From the NCBI GenBank assembly GCA_028023455.1, contig JAQFVV010012397.1, positions 4,792,888 through 4,856,887 of the forward strand: a DNA stretch of 64,000 nt, in the 5' to 3' direction. This DNA comes from Epiperipatus broadwayi. Its lineage: Eukaryota; Onychophora; Udeonychophora; Euonychophora; Peripatidae. The position numbers and the translations under genes are program-made. This document shows, one piece after another, positions 20,028-31,709 of the stretch (positions within the stretch are counted from its first letter, which is position 1; every line of letters starts with the position of its first letter). The notes below the pieces were generated by a model that did no database searches, had not been told where the DNA came from, and saw only the letters and a program-made list of their open reading frames with translations.

Positions 20028-22611
20028 TGAAACAGACAGATCGAAGAATCGATCTTAGTTTCATGGTTGTCATTTAAGAACGGTAATTCTAAACCACTAT
20101 TTACCCGCAATGAGACTTTTTCTATTCCAAGCCACATAAATTTTAAGTTATTTATTTTGTGTTTGTTTAAAAAGAATTTAATGTAAAGAGTATGAGTATA
20201 AATGTCACAAATCATGATAAATAATATTCGTGTCTGTGTGGTTTGTGGATTTATATTAGCTCAATTTAAAAGTTTCAATTGCGTATATATTTTCTTTAAA
20301 TTTAAATTTTGCAAATTATACAAAGTCATTTAAAAATGCTGATCAAAAGTCACATTCCTTTGATCAGTATTTTTAATCAAAATCTTACTTGTACAAATGT
20401 ATAGGATAATTAATTTGTACTTTGATAAATTAAGATAATGAATTTATATTTTTGTATTCACGAATTCCGATGTAATTGTTTTGTCAATTTAGAATCATGT
20501 ATTAAATTTAAAAATAAATGAAAACCGAATGTAGAACTCTTATCAAGAAAGGCAAAGGCTATTGTATAGTCAAAATTAGATATTGCTGGAGGCCAGAAAA
20601 TCAAAGGAGGCGGAGTTATGAACAAAAACTAGGCAGAAAGGTCAACCGTAGCCATCTTAAATATAATACTAGGGACTCTAACTTTTGACTTGGTTGTGCT
20701 TGGATCGTCAAGCTACAGCAAAGTAGTTGTTCCAGAGAAATCACTTCAACTGTTATTAAGAAGTTGCCCGGTAAACTGCAATAATGATGGGCTAACTCCA
20801 AGAAGCTGATTCCTGTTCTGACAAGTTAAGTCTTTTGTACCGCTCATCTGTAATGTTTTCCATGCTTCCAGTCTTCCAAATTCCAACATTTAAATTAACC
20901 ATGCCTTTCTAAGAAATTCAAAATGCGTGCCTACGTTCTTCATACATATCACCACAAGAAGAAAAGCCGGACGAAGAAAGAATGGTAACTTTTGTTACAT
21001 GAACTTTTTAACTTTCCTCTGAGCTTAATAATTGTATATTTAATCTGTTAATCTAAGTAGTTGCATGTAAATTTCTTGTTTTCCATTTGAAAATGTTACA
21101 CTAAAACCTGTCAGTAAATTTCTTCTCTAATATTTCTGTTCTCTAGTCTTTAGATAATCATTATTAAGATTTGTGCCTACTAATAATCCATTTGTGAATA
21201 CATTTATATTTTACTATTACTTATTTTACAAACAAAACGATGTCAATAATAATATTTCTCAACTCTAATTAAAGTCAGTAAAGTTTATCTCATAATATTA
21301 TATTCATTTTAAAAGTAATTTTCTTTTATCGAACTAAAAATTGTTTCATTTATGTTGAGTTGAGAAATATTCAAGTATTTTATTGTTTCTTTTACTTTGT
21401 CATGATATTTTAATCTACACTCCAAATCTCAAATACTTAAAATAGTCTAAAATTTTATTATATTTTTTTATATATTATTACGGAGTAATAATAATAAGTG
21501 AATATTTTATTGCTATTATTACCTTCCGAACAATCTGGGGAGTTATGGGTTTCAGAGTGAAATTAATTAATTGTTACTTTTGCGATCGTTTGATTTCACC
21601 TTGTTATTATTGAATAGTTATATCAGACTGTTGCGTAGAAAATGGTTCAGAGAGAAAAGGTTTTATATAATTTCATTTTAAAATCCACTTCCGATCACTC
21701 TTCCTCGATGTTACTGTGGCATCGCCTTTACCTTCGCCTAAGTTGGCGTCTCGTTTTACTACCACATGGAGAGAAAGAAATTCTTCTCCAGGTAATCTCT
21801 TGGATCACCGGGGTTCGAAAATGAGCCCGGCTGGTTGTAGTGTCCCGGATCTACTTGGGGGCATTAAGACTTGTAAAAGTACAAGCCGCCCGGTATTCCG
21901 TTAATGCACCGCAAGTTATTATTTGTAGTATTCCTTAATCCCTGCAACCATCAGTACATCAGTATTATATATTATAGTTTTATATAAAACCGCCTCCAAT
22001 TATCCGTATACGCAATGGTTTGAATCTATTTAAATAAAACAACTTAATATAAAATAGTAGTTAAATATTTTAAATGCTCCAGTTACTCTGATTCTCATAT
22101 CGACCTATAAAACCAGTTAAAACACATAAATATTGGCATGAGTTTTGTTAAGCAGTCTAAACCGATTATTAATGACTAGCAGCAATTTATTATAAAATAG
22201 ATATGAAAGTTTTACCGTACCTGTAAATGATATTATTCAATGCTTTCCATAATTTATTAAAAAAAAATTATCTAATCTAATTTTGTCTCTCTTGCATTAT
22301 TACTCTCGAAATCTAGTTAATCACCTGCTGTCTGTATTGACAACTTAAATATATACATCAAATTATTAGCCGTACCAATATCCCGAATATAAGATATCTA
22401 TGAAATAGCTGATTGTAGATAATTTAGTCTGTGTTTTTTCGATGAGCTAGTAAAGGGAAAACCCCGTACTGTTGTAATGTTGTCATCGGTGGGTCATGCC
22501 AGGGTTTTGGGTTTGAATTTAGTTTGCATTTTGGAATTTATTCCTAGACGTGGACTGGGTTTGAATTCAGATTACTGTGTGTGATTAAGCATGGCGATTT
22601 TTACTGGTACA
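20028..22611 (+). repeat. 5' LTR
   Basis: Begins TGAAACAGACAGATCGAAG and ends ACTGGTACA, so it is bounded by TG...CA. Length about 2584 bp, unusually long. It differs from the 3' LTR by about 25 substitutions and a few 1-4 bp indels counted by eye (about 1%). A TATA-like TTTTATATAATT near 21661 and AATAAA near 22033 bracket a more G+C-rich block (21700-21920) with a CTTGT/ACAAG hairpin, which could mark the start and end of the R region. No protein is recognised; the short open frames in it are repeated in both LTRs and have no known motif. Confidence 0.9.
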
Positions 22612-22624
22612 GTGTTCAAAATTT

Positions 22625-22642
22625 TGGCGCCCAATGTGGGGC
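22625..22642 (+). promoter_or_regulatory. Primer binding site, lysine tRNA type
   Basis: TGGCGCCCAATGTGGGGC starts 13 nt after the 5' LTR. It matches at 17 of 18 positions the known primer site for tRNA-Lys1,2 (C to T at one position). A TGG start complementary to the tRNA CCA end is expected. Confidence 0.85.
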
Positions 22643-24006
22643 TCTGATGAAGAAATCTCCCACACCATGCAGAGTGAACAAGAGTAAATATTAAATTATA
22701 GAAATATTCGATTTTTTTTTCATACCGTTGAGATATATACTTTGCGTTATTAAAATGCGCAGTTTTAAAACGATGTTTTGAGTAAGCCAAAGATACTAAA
22801 TTTTTTCACCCGTGCTTGCAAGTAGTTTCAGTTGAATAGATTGCCTTCTAATATTGTTAAGATAATATAATGAGATTTTTTTTTTTTGAAAAAAGTGTGA
22901 AAACGATTTTGAAGTTTTGTTTTAATGACAAAAATATTGAGAATAGTTTCAAAGCAAGTGAAAACCTGTATCGATTTTGTGCGTTTATTTAATTCAAAAT
23001 AAACGAATGTTATTTCATAAATCTTTTTGCAAGTCAATTTTGTTGTGTTGTTTAAAAAAAAAAAAAAAATAAAGCAAAGAAAGTAGGATTATTTTTCATG
23101 TCTTACAAATAAACGTGTGTATGTGTGTATATATAATGTTTAATATAGAAGTCTTATCAAAGCCAGTGCATAATATAAATATCAGTTGAATAAAGTTTGG
23201 CCGGAATATGTGCTATCCGATATTAAGTAGAGTAACCGTTTAGGCTAAGTTTTTTGTATAAAACCAATCAGCCAAATACAGTCGTCAAAGTGTTAACGGT
23301 ATATACACGTATGTTATAAAAACTTGAAATTGTATGATAACACTGCAGAAGTAGCGTTAATATTAAACATTCTACATAAAACATTATGTTCTTGAATCAA
23401 ATGATTTTATTAAGTCACGTAAAAGTATATATTTGGGGATCAGTGGATTAAATTATCTATTGGTCACATGTTGCTGGCTGGCGCCTTTCAAATAAATTTG
23501 TCAGCAAATATGTTTGTCCATACAGCAGTGGAGTTTTTGTTTGGTCTATAAAAGAGAGAAATGGTGATATATATATATAGAGAGAGTTACTGACAGTATT
23601 ATAAGAATATTATTGTGTTATATACTAATTGTTAATATGTTGTTTTATAGGACTGAGGAGAATAGTTCGAACTGGGTGAAATAAAGTTTGTTCTCTCCCC
23701 TTATTAATAATTTAGATACACGTTATCATAACATATATATACATGTAATAATAAAAATAAAAATAAAAGTGAAAAAGGGGTTTTATATAACAGAAATCAA
23801 TCGGAACGTAGGCGAAAAAAAGAAAGGAAGGAAGACACACAAACTGGATGAGAAAGGTGGGAACAGTATCAGCAGCGGGGAAGGATTTGGGATAGGATCA
23901 GGGATCAGTATCTTTTATGAATATATACATAAATAAAAAAGTATTTCGCGAATAATTAATTCAACTGCTAAAAAAAAAACACATATAATTAAAAAAAAAA
24001 AACCAA
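22643..24006 (+). other. Leader region of the LTR element
   Basis: 1.36 kb between the primer site and the gag start. It holds no recognised protein. An 82-aa frame at 23688-23936, rich in lysine and glycine and in a different phase from gag, shows no known motif. TTGTTTTATAG at about 23640 followed by GACTGAGGAG resembles a 3' splice site, so the leader might be spliced; this is inference. Confidence 0.6.
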
Positions 24007-25128
24007 ATGGCAGAAATAGAAGGGTTCAGTAAATCATCTGAAAATGGTGCAGAAACATCAGACACATCCAGTGATCATGAGATTGTTTTAAAAAAATATC
24101 CTGATAAAAGAAAAAGTTGTAGACGATTAGAGAAGAATGCCAAGCAGAGGGAGCACGATGATGATGGGAAGTTTTACGCGATTCTCGAGGAGATGAGAGA
24201 AGATAGAAAACTTATGATGGCTATGATGGAGCGGATGTTGAGAATTGAAGAAGGACGTATGAGGATTGATGGTAAACCAGATCGGGAAGAGAAATCCAAT
24301 AGCAATACAAAGAAGGAAGAAGATGACCAAACCATACCGAAGGAGTTGGAAATTCAGAGCGAGGAAGTCAGTGAAGAGAAAACAAGCCAGAAGATAGAAG
24401 TTAGTAATGATGAGTTGGAGATGCAAACTGAGAGGCAGGGTCAAATTGGAAAACCAATAGTGGCAAGGGAAACTGCTATCAAAGGAAAAGAAATAAAAGT
24501 AGAACAGACAATAAATCCCCAAATAAGGATGAGTAATATACCATACTTTGGGTCATCCATTCATATTCAAATATTTAAAGGCGACCCCGGAGAAAATCCA
24601 GATGTACATTTGGATAGTGTCAAGGAATTTTTATGCTTACACCAAATGACCGAGAAGGAGAAAATAACAGTAGCCAGTCATTATCTAAAGGAATCCGCGA
24701 AGGCTTGGTGGAAATTATTAAAAAACCCACCGATTACAATTCAAGGTTATGAAAATGCCCTTTTAAAAAGGTATTGGAGTGAAGAAAAGCAGGAGGGACT
24801 TTTACACAAGCTCTCCAGTCAAAAATATAATGAGAACAACAGACAGGGTTATGCAGCATTCTTCATTCACCAAGTGACAATACTTAAATCTCTTACTGCT
24901 TTTAAGTACACTGATCAGCACATTATCCGGATTATTGTGCATAATTTACCACCGTGGGTACAAAGAATGATGCTGGGAAGCTGCTCCATGTTGTTTGAAA
25001 AAACTATTGAGCTTTTAAACCAGATTGATTATGGGGATTTGTCTCTAACAAAAAGGGAATGGGAGCAGAGTCATTACAACGCGAGACAATTAAAGCCTTA
25101 TATACCTCCTGACCCAGGGAGAACATAG
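24007..25128 (+). CDS. gag: Gag-like capsid protein of the LTR element, intact
   Basis: A 373-residue open frame. Residues 1-50 are charged and serine-rich, and 55-85 form a methionine-rich amphipathic helix likely to coil. Residues 90-165 are strongly charged and low complexity (E, K, Q). Residues 185-345 match the retrotransposon Gag (Ty3/gypsy capsid) pattern: FKGDPGENPDVHLDSVKEFL, then EKITVASHYLKESAKAWW (219-236), then a helical region with YAAFFIHQVTILKSL and LPPWVQRMML. The C-terminus has no zinc knuckle in frame. Such proteins assemble into particles that package the RNA. The start is the first methionine after an A-rich leader, with G at +4. The frame has no interruption over 1.1 kb of A+T-rich DNA, suggesting recent selection for Gag function or a recent insertion. 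Confidence 0.85.
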   Translation: MAEIEGFSKSSENGAETSDTSSDHEIVLKKYPDKRKSCRRLEKNAKQREHDDDGKFYAILEEMREDRKLMMAMMERMLRIEEGRMRIDGKPDREEKSNSNTKKEEDDQTIPKELEIQSEEVSEEKTSQKIEVSNDELEMQTERQGQIGKPIVARETAIKGKEIKVEQTINPQIRMSNIPYFGSSIHIQIFKGDPGENPDVHLDSVKEFLCLHQMTEKEKITVASHYLKESAKAWWKLLKNPPITIQGYENALLKRYWSEEKQEGLLHKLSSQKYNENNRQGYAAFFIHQVTILKSLTAFKYTDQHIIRIIVHNLPPWVQRMMLGSCSMLFEKTIELLNQIDYGDLSLTKREWEQSHYNARQLKPYIPPDPGRT

Positions 25129-25363
25129 AAAACAAACAGTAATTTTGGGATAACCCGGTAAACGACCACTATGTTATAAATGTTTCAGATGATGAGTAAA
25201 GACCAATGAACATTAATATACAAATGATTGATAAAATGTATCATTCCACACCCATGTTTAGGTTCAAACTCTCACCCAGACTGTTCTCCAAAGTCGATCA
25301 ACTTTGTAATGAAAGGTAATTCAGTAAAATATGTATAAACATTTTTTTTTGTTATTTTTTTTT
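25129..25363 (+). pseudogene. Decayed post-gag segment with partial zinc knuckle
   Basis: After the gag stop and in the +1 frame, 25157-25189 reads GKRPLCYKCFR, the first half of a CCHC zinc knuckle (CxxC), and is then closed by two stops. A downstream CLGSNSHPDC segment (about 25255-25290) has no clear family. This looks like the scar where an ancestral Gag-Pol was deleted. Confidence 0.5.
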
Positions 25364-25376
25364 AAGTAGGAAGAAA
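25364..25376 (+). promoter_or_regulatory. Polypurine-rich stretch before the 3' LTR
   Basis: AAGTAGGAAGAAA directly abuts the TG of the 3' LTR. It is the position of the plus-strand primer in LTR elements, though one T interrupts the purines. Confidence 0.6.
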
Positions 25377-27961
25377 TGAAACAGACAGATCGAAGAATCG
25401 ATCTTAGTTTCATGGTTGTCATTTAAGAACGGTAATTCTAAACCACTATTTACCCGCAATGAGACTTTTTCTATTCCAAGCCACATAAATTTTAAGTTAT
25501 TTATTTTGTGTTTGTTTAAAAAGAATTTAATGTAAAGAGTATGAGTATAAATGTCACAAATCATGATAAATAATATTCATGTGTGTGTGGTTTGTGGATT
25601 TATATTAGCTCAATTTAAAAGTTTCAATTGCGTGTATATTTTCTTTAAATTTTAATTTTGCAAATTATACAAAGTCATTTAAAAATGCTGATCAAAAGTC
25701 ACATTCCTTTGATCAGTATTTTTAATCAAAATCTTACTTGTACAAATGTATAGGATAATTAATTTGTACTTTGATAAATTAAGATAATGAATTTATATTT
25801 TTGTATTCACGAATTCCGATGTAATTGTTTTGTCAATTTAGAATCATGTATTAAATTTAAAAATAAATGAAAACCGAACGTAGAACTCTTATCAAGAAAG
25901 GCAAAGGCTATTGTATAGTCAAAATTAGATATTGCTGGAGGCCAGAAAATCAAAGGAGGCGGAGTTATGAACAAAAACTAGGCAGAAAGGTCAACCGTAG
26001 CCATCTTAAATATAATACTAGGGACTCTAACTTTTGACTTGGTTGTGCTTGGATCGTCAAGCTACAGCAAAGTAGTTGTTCCAGAGAAATCACTTCAACC
26101 ATTATTAAGAAGTTGCCCGGTAAACTGCAATAATGATGGGCTAACTCCAAGAAGCTGATTCCTGTTCTGACAAGTTAAGTCTTTCGTACCGCTCATCTGT
26201 AATGTTTTCCGTGCTTCCAGTCTTCCAAATTCCAACATTTAAATTAACCATGCCTTTCTAAGAAATTCAAAATGCGCGCCTACGTTCTTCATACATATCA
26301 CCACAAGAAGAAAAGCCGGACGAAGAAAGAATGGTAACTTTTGTTACATGAACTTTTTAACTTTCATCTGAGCTTAATAATTGTATATTTAATCTGTTAA
26401 TCTAAGTAGTTGCATGTAAATTTCTTGTTTTCCATTTGAAAATGTTACACTAAAACCTGTCAGTAAATTTCTTCTCTAATATTTCTGTGCTCTAGTCTTT
26501 AGATAATCATTATTAAGATTTGTGCCTACTAATAATCCATTTGTGAATACATTTATATTTTACTATTACTTATTTTACAAACAAAACGATGTCAATAATA
26601 ATATTTCTCAACTCTAATTAAAGTCAGTAAAGTTTATCTCATAATATTTATTATATTCATTTTAAAAGTAATTTTCTTTTATCGAACTAAAAATTGTTTC
26701 ATTTATGTTGAGTTGAGAAATATTCAAGTATTTTATTGTTTCTTTTACTTTGTCATGATATTTTAATCTACACTCCAAATCTCAAATACTTAAAATAGTC
26801 TAAAATTTTATTATATTTTTTTATATATTATTATGGAGTAATAATAATAAGTGAATATTTTATTGCTATTATTACCTTCCGAACAATCTGGGGAGTTATG
26901 GGTTTCAGAGTGAAATTAATTAATTGTTACTTTTGCGATCGTTTGATTTCGCCTTATTATTGAATAGTTATATCGGACTGTTGCGTAGAAAATGGTTCGG
27001 AGAGAAAAGGTTTTATATAATTTCATTTTAAAATTCACTTCCGATCACTCTTCCTCGATGTTACTGTGGCATCGCCTTTACCTTCGCCTAAGTTGGCATC
27101 TCGTTTTACTACCACATGGAGAGAAAGAAATTCTTCTCCAGGTAATCTCTTGGATCACCGGGGTTCGAAAATGAGCCCGGCTGGTTGTAGTGTCCCAGAT
27201 CTACTTGGGGGCATTAAGACTTGTCAAAGTACAAGCCGCCCGGTATTCCGTTAATGCACCGCAAGTTATTATTTGTAGTATTCCTTAATCCCTGCAACCA
27301 TCAGTACATCAGTATTATATATTATAGTTTTATATAAAACCGCCTCCAATTATCCGTATACGCAATGGTTTGAATCTATTTAAATAAAACAACTTAATAT
27401 AAAATAGTAGTTAAATATTTTAAATGCTCCAGTTACTCTGATTCTCATATCGACCTATACAACCAGTTAAAACACATAAATATTGGCATGAGTTTTGTTA
27501 AGCAGTCTAAACCGATTATTAATGACTAGCAGCAATTTATTATAAAATAGATATGAAAGTTTTACCGTACCTGTAAATGATATTATTCAATGCTTTCCAT
27601 AATTTATTAAAAAAAAATTATCTAATCTAATTTTGTCTCTCTTGCATTATTACTCTTGAAATCTAGTTAATCACCTGCTGTCTGTATTGACAACTTAAAT
27701 ATATACATCAAATTATTAGCCGTACCAATATCCCGAATATAAGATATCTATGAAATAGCTGATTGTAGATAATTTAGTCTGTGTTTTTTCGATGAGCTAG
27801 TAAAGGGAAAACCCCGTACTGTTGTAATGTTGTCATCGGTGAGTCATGCCAGGGTTTTGGGTTTGAATTTAGTTTGCATTTTGGAATTTATTCCTAGACG
27901 TGGACTGGGTTTGAATTCGGATTACTGTGTGTGATTAAGCATGGCGATTTTTACCGGTACA
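25377..27961 (+). repeat. 3' LTR
   Basis: Begins TGAAACAGACAGATCGAAG and ends ACCGGTACA; collinear with the 5' LTR over its whole length of about 2585 bp. Differences include a 4-bp insertion at about 26649 and a 3-bp deletion at about 26955. Confidence 0.9.
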
Positions 27962-28002
27962 ATATATATATATATATATATATATTGAAAATGTACAATA
28001 GA
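27962..28002. repeat. (TA)n tract flanking the LTR element
   Basis: TA repeat followed by TATTGAAAATGTACAATAG, the continuation of the microsatellite interrupted by the insertion. Confidence 0.85.
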
Positions 28003-28044
28003 AATAATAACTTAACATAGCCTGAAGAAAGATATAGCCCTGTC

Positions 28045-28335
28045 ATTGGTTAGTATTTGTAACAGAATGAATATATATGTGTATACTAACCTCTGTTTTA
28101 GTTCCAATGGTTTGGGTGGCATTTGTAACAGACTAAATATGAGAACATACTCTTATTTAATGCCCCATAGATTTGGGTGCCATTTGTAACATAATGAATG
28201 TGTGGTCCATGCTGTATCCTGGGTTGTAGCCTACTTATTGATCATCATTTGTAACAGAATAAACATAAACTAAAGAAGAACAATCCTAATTTAATAATGC
28301 TCATGAATTGTATCATTACTTGTCACATAATTAAA
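28045..28335. repeat. Degenerate tandem repeat of about 65 bp, five units
   Basis: The motif CATTTGTAACAGAATGAAT and variants recur at about 28052, 28118, 28180, 28246 and 28312, with spacings of 61-67 bp. The sequence between them is poorly conserved. The opening CTGAAGAAAGATATAGCCCT resembles a piece near 47920. Confidence 0.6.
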
Positions 28336-29841
28336 ATAATAAACTAAACTAAAATGAATATCAATCAATAAATAACAATCTAACACTTATGTTAATAAAA
28401 CACTGATTCATCATTGTTATAATCTCATAAATTCCAATAGCATTTAGAATGAATAGAAAACAAATAAAGCATTACTTCAAATTACTCTAAAATATAACAA
28501 TTATTAGCAATAAGCCATAGATAAAGTAATAAAATGAAATATCATTATCTTATAAATAATGATCTATATTTCTTTTGTAAACCAAATTATAATAGAATAA
28601 AAATAATAACAAAAAATTAGAGAGATAAGCTTTAATATTCTTTAGGATTAAAAAGACTATTTATAATAGTACAAACTTGAACCTAAAAGTCAAACATTAT
28701 TTTTATTTATATTTAAACAAAATAACTAATGGATGAATGAAATAATAATTTTAATATCCCATACAAATTTACAATATGAATGATATCTAGCTAGTTAAAT
28801 GTACATAATTCAATAACTGATTTCTACTTACAATTAAATAAAATAAAAGTATTGCTAAGTCAAACTTGTTTTTCCACTAATATCAACATATTTTTATTAA
28901 TTAAATCAATTATAATAAGATTAAATACTTAATAATAATATAAAATCAATCAACCTAATGTATTTTTTATTTTTACCAACTTAATATATTATAAAATTAA
29001 ATCATCCTATTAAATAACTTTAAGATTTTCAATATACAAGCATAACAATATACAAGTAAATGATAGTTTCCTATTTGATGCTTATTTCAACAATTGACAA
29101 GTCACTTTCAATTAATCATCAGTTAATTGAAGGTAAGTTATTAAAAATTTTGACGATAACTGTGAAAACATATGAAAGATTATTAAATTTATTATAATCA
29201 AATATCAAATATTAAAATTTAATATTTAAACTAAATTTATGACCCACACTCATGAACTTTAAATATAATTAAAGCAAATCCCTATAATTTATAACAAACT
29301 AAAATATATCACTATTATTAGCTTTATGATTAAATAAGATTATGATATTTATGGCTGTGTATTAATTTAATGGAATATTTGTTTTATTCAATATTGGCCC
29401 CAAATAAGATACATAAACATTTTTGCAACTACCTTTACTCATCTTCAATAATTATCCTATTTTCATCTTTATCAATTATCAAATCAACTCATACATACTT
29501 TATATTTTAGTATTTATTAATAAAATAATTACAGTAAACTTCCAATTATTTATTAAGCATTTAAAAATGTCAAATCAATTAATTTAGTGCAGTATAAAAT
29601 CTATACCTAGTCAAATAATAAACATTAAATTCAATAAAAATAATAAGCAATTATATTTTCTTACCCATCTTGTGATTTGATTTCTAAATTACTTTATAAT
29701 TGCTTTTAAGAAATTATATGGTATGATCAATTAGTGAATATCATCTCATTCAAATATTATACTGTATGGAATGACAACTTTAAGCAAGTTTATTTTAAAT
29801 TAATTTAAAATTTATTAACAAATTGATATAAATTAAAATCA

Positions 29842-29884
<43 letters not shown>

Positions 29885-31050
29885 GGTTATAATTTAAGCA
29901 ATAGGTTTTCAATTGACATTAACTTCATACCTAAATAGGTGATTACACATAAATCACCACTTATCGGATACTAAATATAAACAGATACTAAATATAAACA
30001 CTTATGTTAATGTAACACAAATGTCCTTTCATTTAGAAAGTAACCAATTTATAAAACATTACAAGTGAAAAGATGTTAATTTTATCTATTATAATGCTAT
30101 ATAAATTAAATTAATTTTCATCACATGAATAAATTATATATCAAGTTTATAAAATTATATCATTAAGTGACAATAATATTTGAATACATTTTTCTGTTGT
30201 TAATATTTAGTAATATCAGTTTTTTAAAGCAAAGAATACTAAGAATTAATTTTTGATTACTTTTCATTTTTATAATAAATTGCACCTTCACAAATCCTTG
30301 ATACATTTCATCCCATTATTTTATTTATTTCATCACCATATACTTTAAAAAATCATAAGAATGTACTTAGATTCACTTCTATTGAAGCCAAAGTAGAGAG
30401 CATTTAATTTAACATTTTTATTGATTATAGTAACACCCCTTAATTATTATTTAATTAATTTTAGCCATTTTATTACATAAAATAATGAAAAATAAAAAAT
30501 ATTTCACAATTATATTATAGCATTTACATTTTTAAGATACAAATAAAATAGATCATTTTACTCCAACATAAATTAAATAATTAAGACTACATTATTTTTA
30601 TACTACAATAGAAATAAACTTTTTACACATTTTTAAAATATAATATTATACAAATAAAACAACAAATATACTAAGATATTAAATATTTAGATGTATTAAT
30701 TGTAATCTACTATGGTGAATGCAGTAATGAAAATATGTAATAAAAAAAGAATAATAATTTTATCCAAACTATATGATCTATTATTCACATATCCATTTTA
30801 AAATGAATAAAATCAATTCACAATCTTTTACAATTAACAATAAACACTTTTTTATATCAATATTATCATTGTCATAGAAACACAGTTCAATGCTTCATAG
30901 ATTATGATATCCACCATCAAAATCATACAAGAATGAAAAAAATTTATGTGTGATATTTTACCACATGCTAAAACTCATCTCATACTTCAGTGTATATACA
31001 TGAACTAACTAAAGAAAAAATAAAAATATAATAAAAACACACAATTACCT
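28336..31050. other. No gene seen
   Basis: Extremely A+T-rich DNA with a (TA)n tract at about 29846-29882. No recognised coding or repeat homology. Confidence 0.55.
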
Positions 31051-31054
31051 CACT

Positions 31055-31473
31055 ATCATCATCAACCATTATCAATCCTCTGCAGGATGAAGGTCTCTCC
31101 AAGTTTAATCCATCTTCTCCAATCTTAGCTTTTCTTCTCCACAACACACCTGCACATTTTTTTATTTCATCCATCCATCTCACATGTGGCCTCTTTCTGG
31201 GTCTTTTACAATCTCTTGGAATCCAGTTTAAAATTTCAATTGTCCATCTATTATCATCTCTTCTAGCAATATGTCCAGCTCAACTCCATTTCAATCTTTT
31301 AATTTTTTCAATAAGGTCAGTAACACCTGTTTGTTGTCTTACCCATACATTGCGTTTTCGATTTCTTCTTGTTACTCCCAACATACATCTCTCCATACTC
31401 CTTTGAGTGGTCTGAAATCTCTGTATTGCTCTTCTATTAAGTGTCCAATCTCAGATCCATAAGTCAGAACTGC
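31055..31473 (-). pseudogene. RTE-type LINE 3' fragment, 5'-truncated
   Basis: About 85-90% alike by eye to the 3' end of the element at 16721-17140. On the minus strand it encodes the RT C-terminus, RWMDEIKKCAGVLWRRKAKI and GEDGLNLERPSSC, and ends in the same short ATG repeat tail. The similarity stops abruptly at 31473, the usual 5' truncation of a LINE insertion. Directly adjacent at 31481 lies a family E box. Confidence 0.85.
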
Positions 31474-31480
31474 TTTAATA

Positions 31481-31525
31481 TTTAAACCAGGACACTGGTT
31501 TTCATCAGAAATAAACTAATATTCT
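31481..31525. mobile_element. Family E fragment (palindromic box)
   Basis: TTTAAACCAGGACACTGGTT followed by TTCATCAGAAATAA repeats the terminal box at 15962-15989. The 6-bp arms are conserved while the 4-nt loop differs. Confidence 0.5.
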
Positions 31526-31657
31526 CATAGATAAATGAATTCATACTATTATTTGCAGGAGCTTCTATGTAATAAAAATATAATAGATTATTAGCTGATG
31601 TTTCAATACGTTAACAAGAACTTTCATGAGAACTTATTTCAGAAATAATATTATGAA

Positions 31658-31659
<2 letters not shown>

Positions 31660-31707
<48 letters not shown>
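31660..31707. repeat. (TA)n microsatellite
   Basis: TA run of about 47 bp. Confidence 0.95.

Positions 31708-31709
<2 letters not shown>

Larger units (their letters stand above)
20028..27961 (+). mobile_element. Gag-only LTR retrotransposon with very long LTRs
   Basis: A complete 7.9-kb unit: LTR (20028-22611), primer binding site, leader, one Gag-like ORF, a short 3' region with a purine-rich stretch, and LTR (25377-27961). The internal part is only about 2.77 kb and encodes no protease, reverse transcriptase, RNase H or integrase in any frame. The two LTRs make up about two thirds of the element. It sits in a TA microsatellite, so an exact target-site duplication cannot be read, although the flanks (ATAT) are compatible with one. 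The organisation resembles the non-autonomous TR-GAG elements described in plants. It must use polymerase supplied by another element. Confidence 0.85.

Noticed and set aside
20616-20801. 61-aa minus-strand frame in the LTR, repeated at 25965-26150
   Set aside because: Antisense to the element, no motif; it is repeated only because the LTR is.
22828-23037. 69-aa minus-strand frame in the LTR element leader
   Set aside because: Antisense, low complexity, no known retroelement domain.
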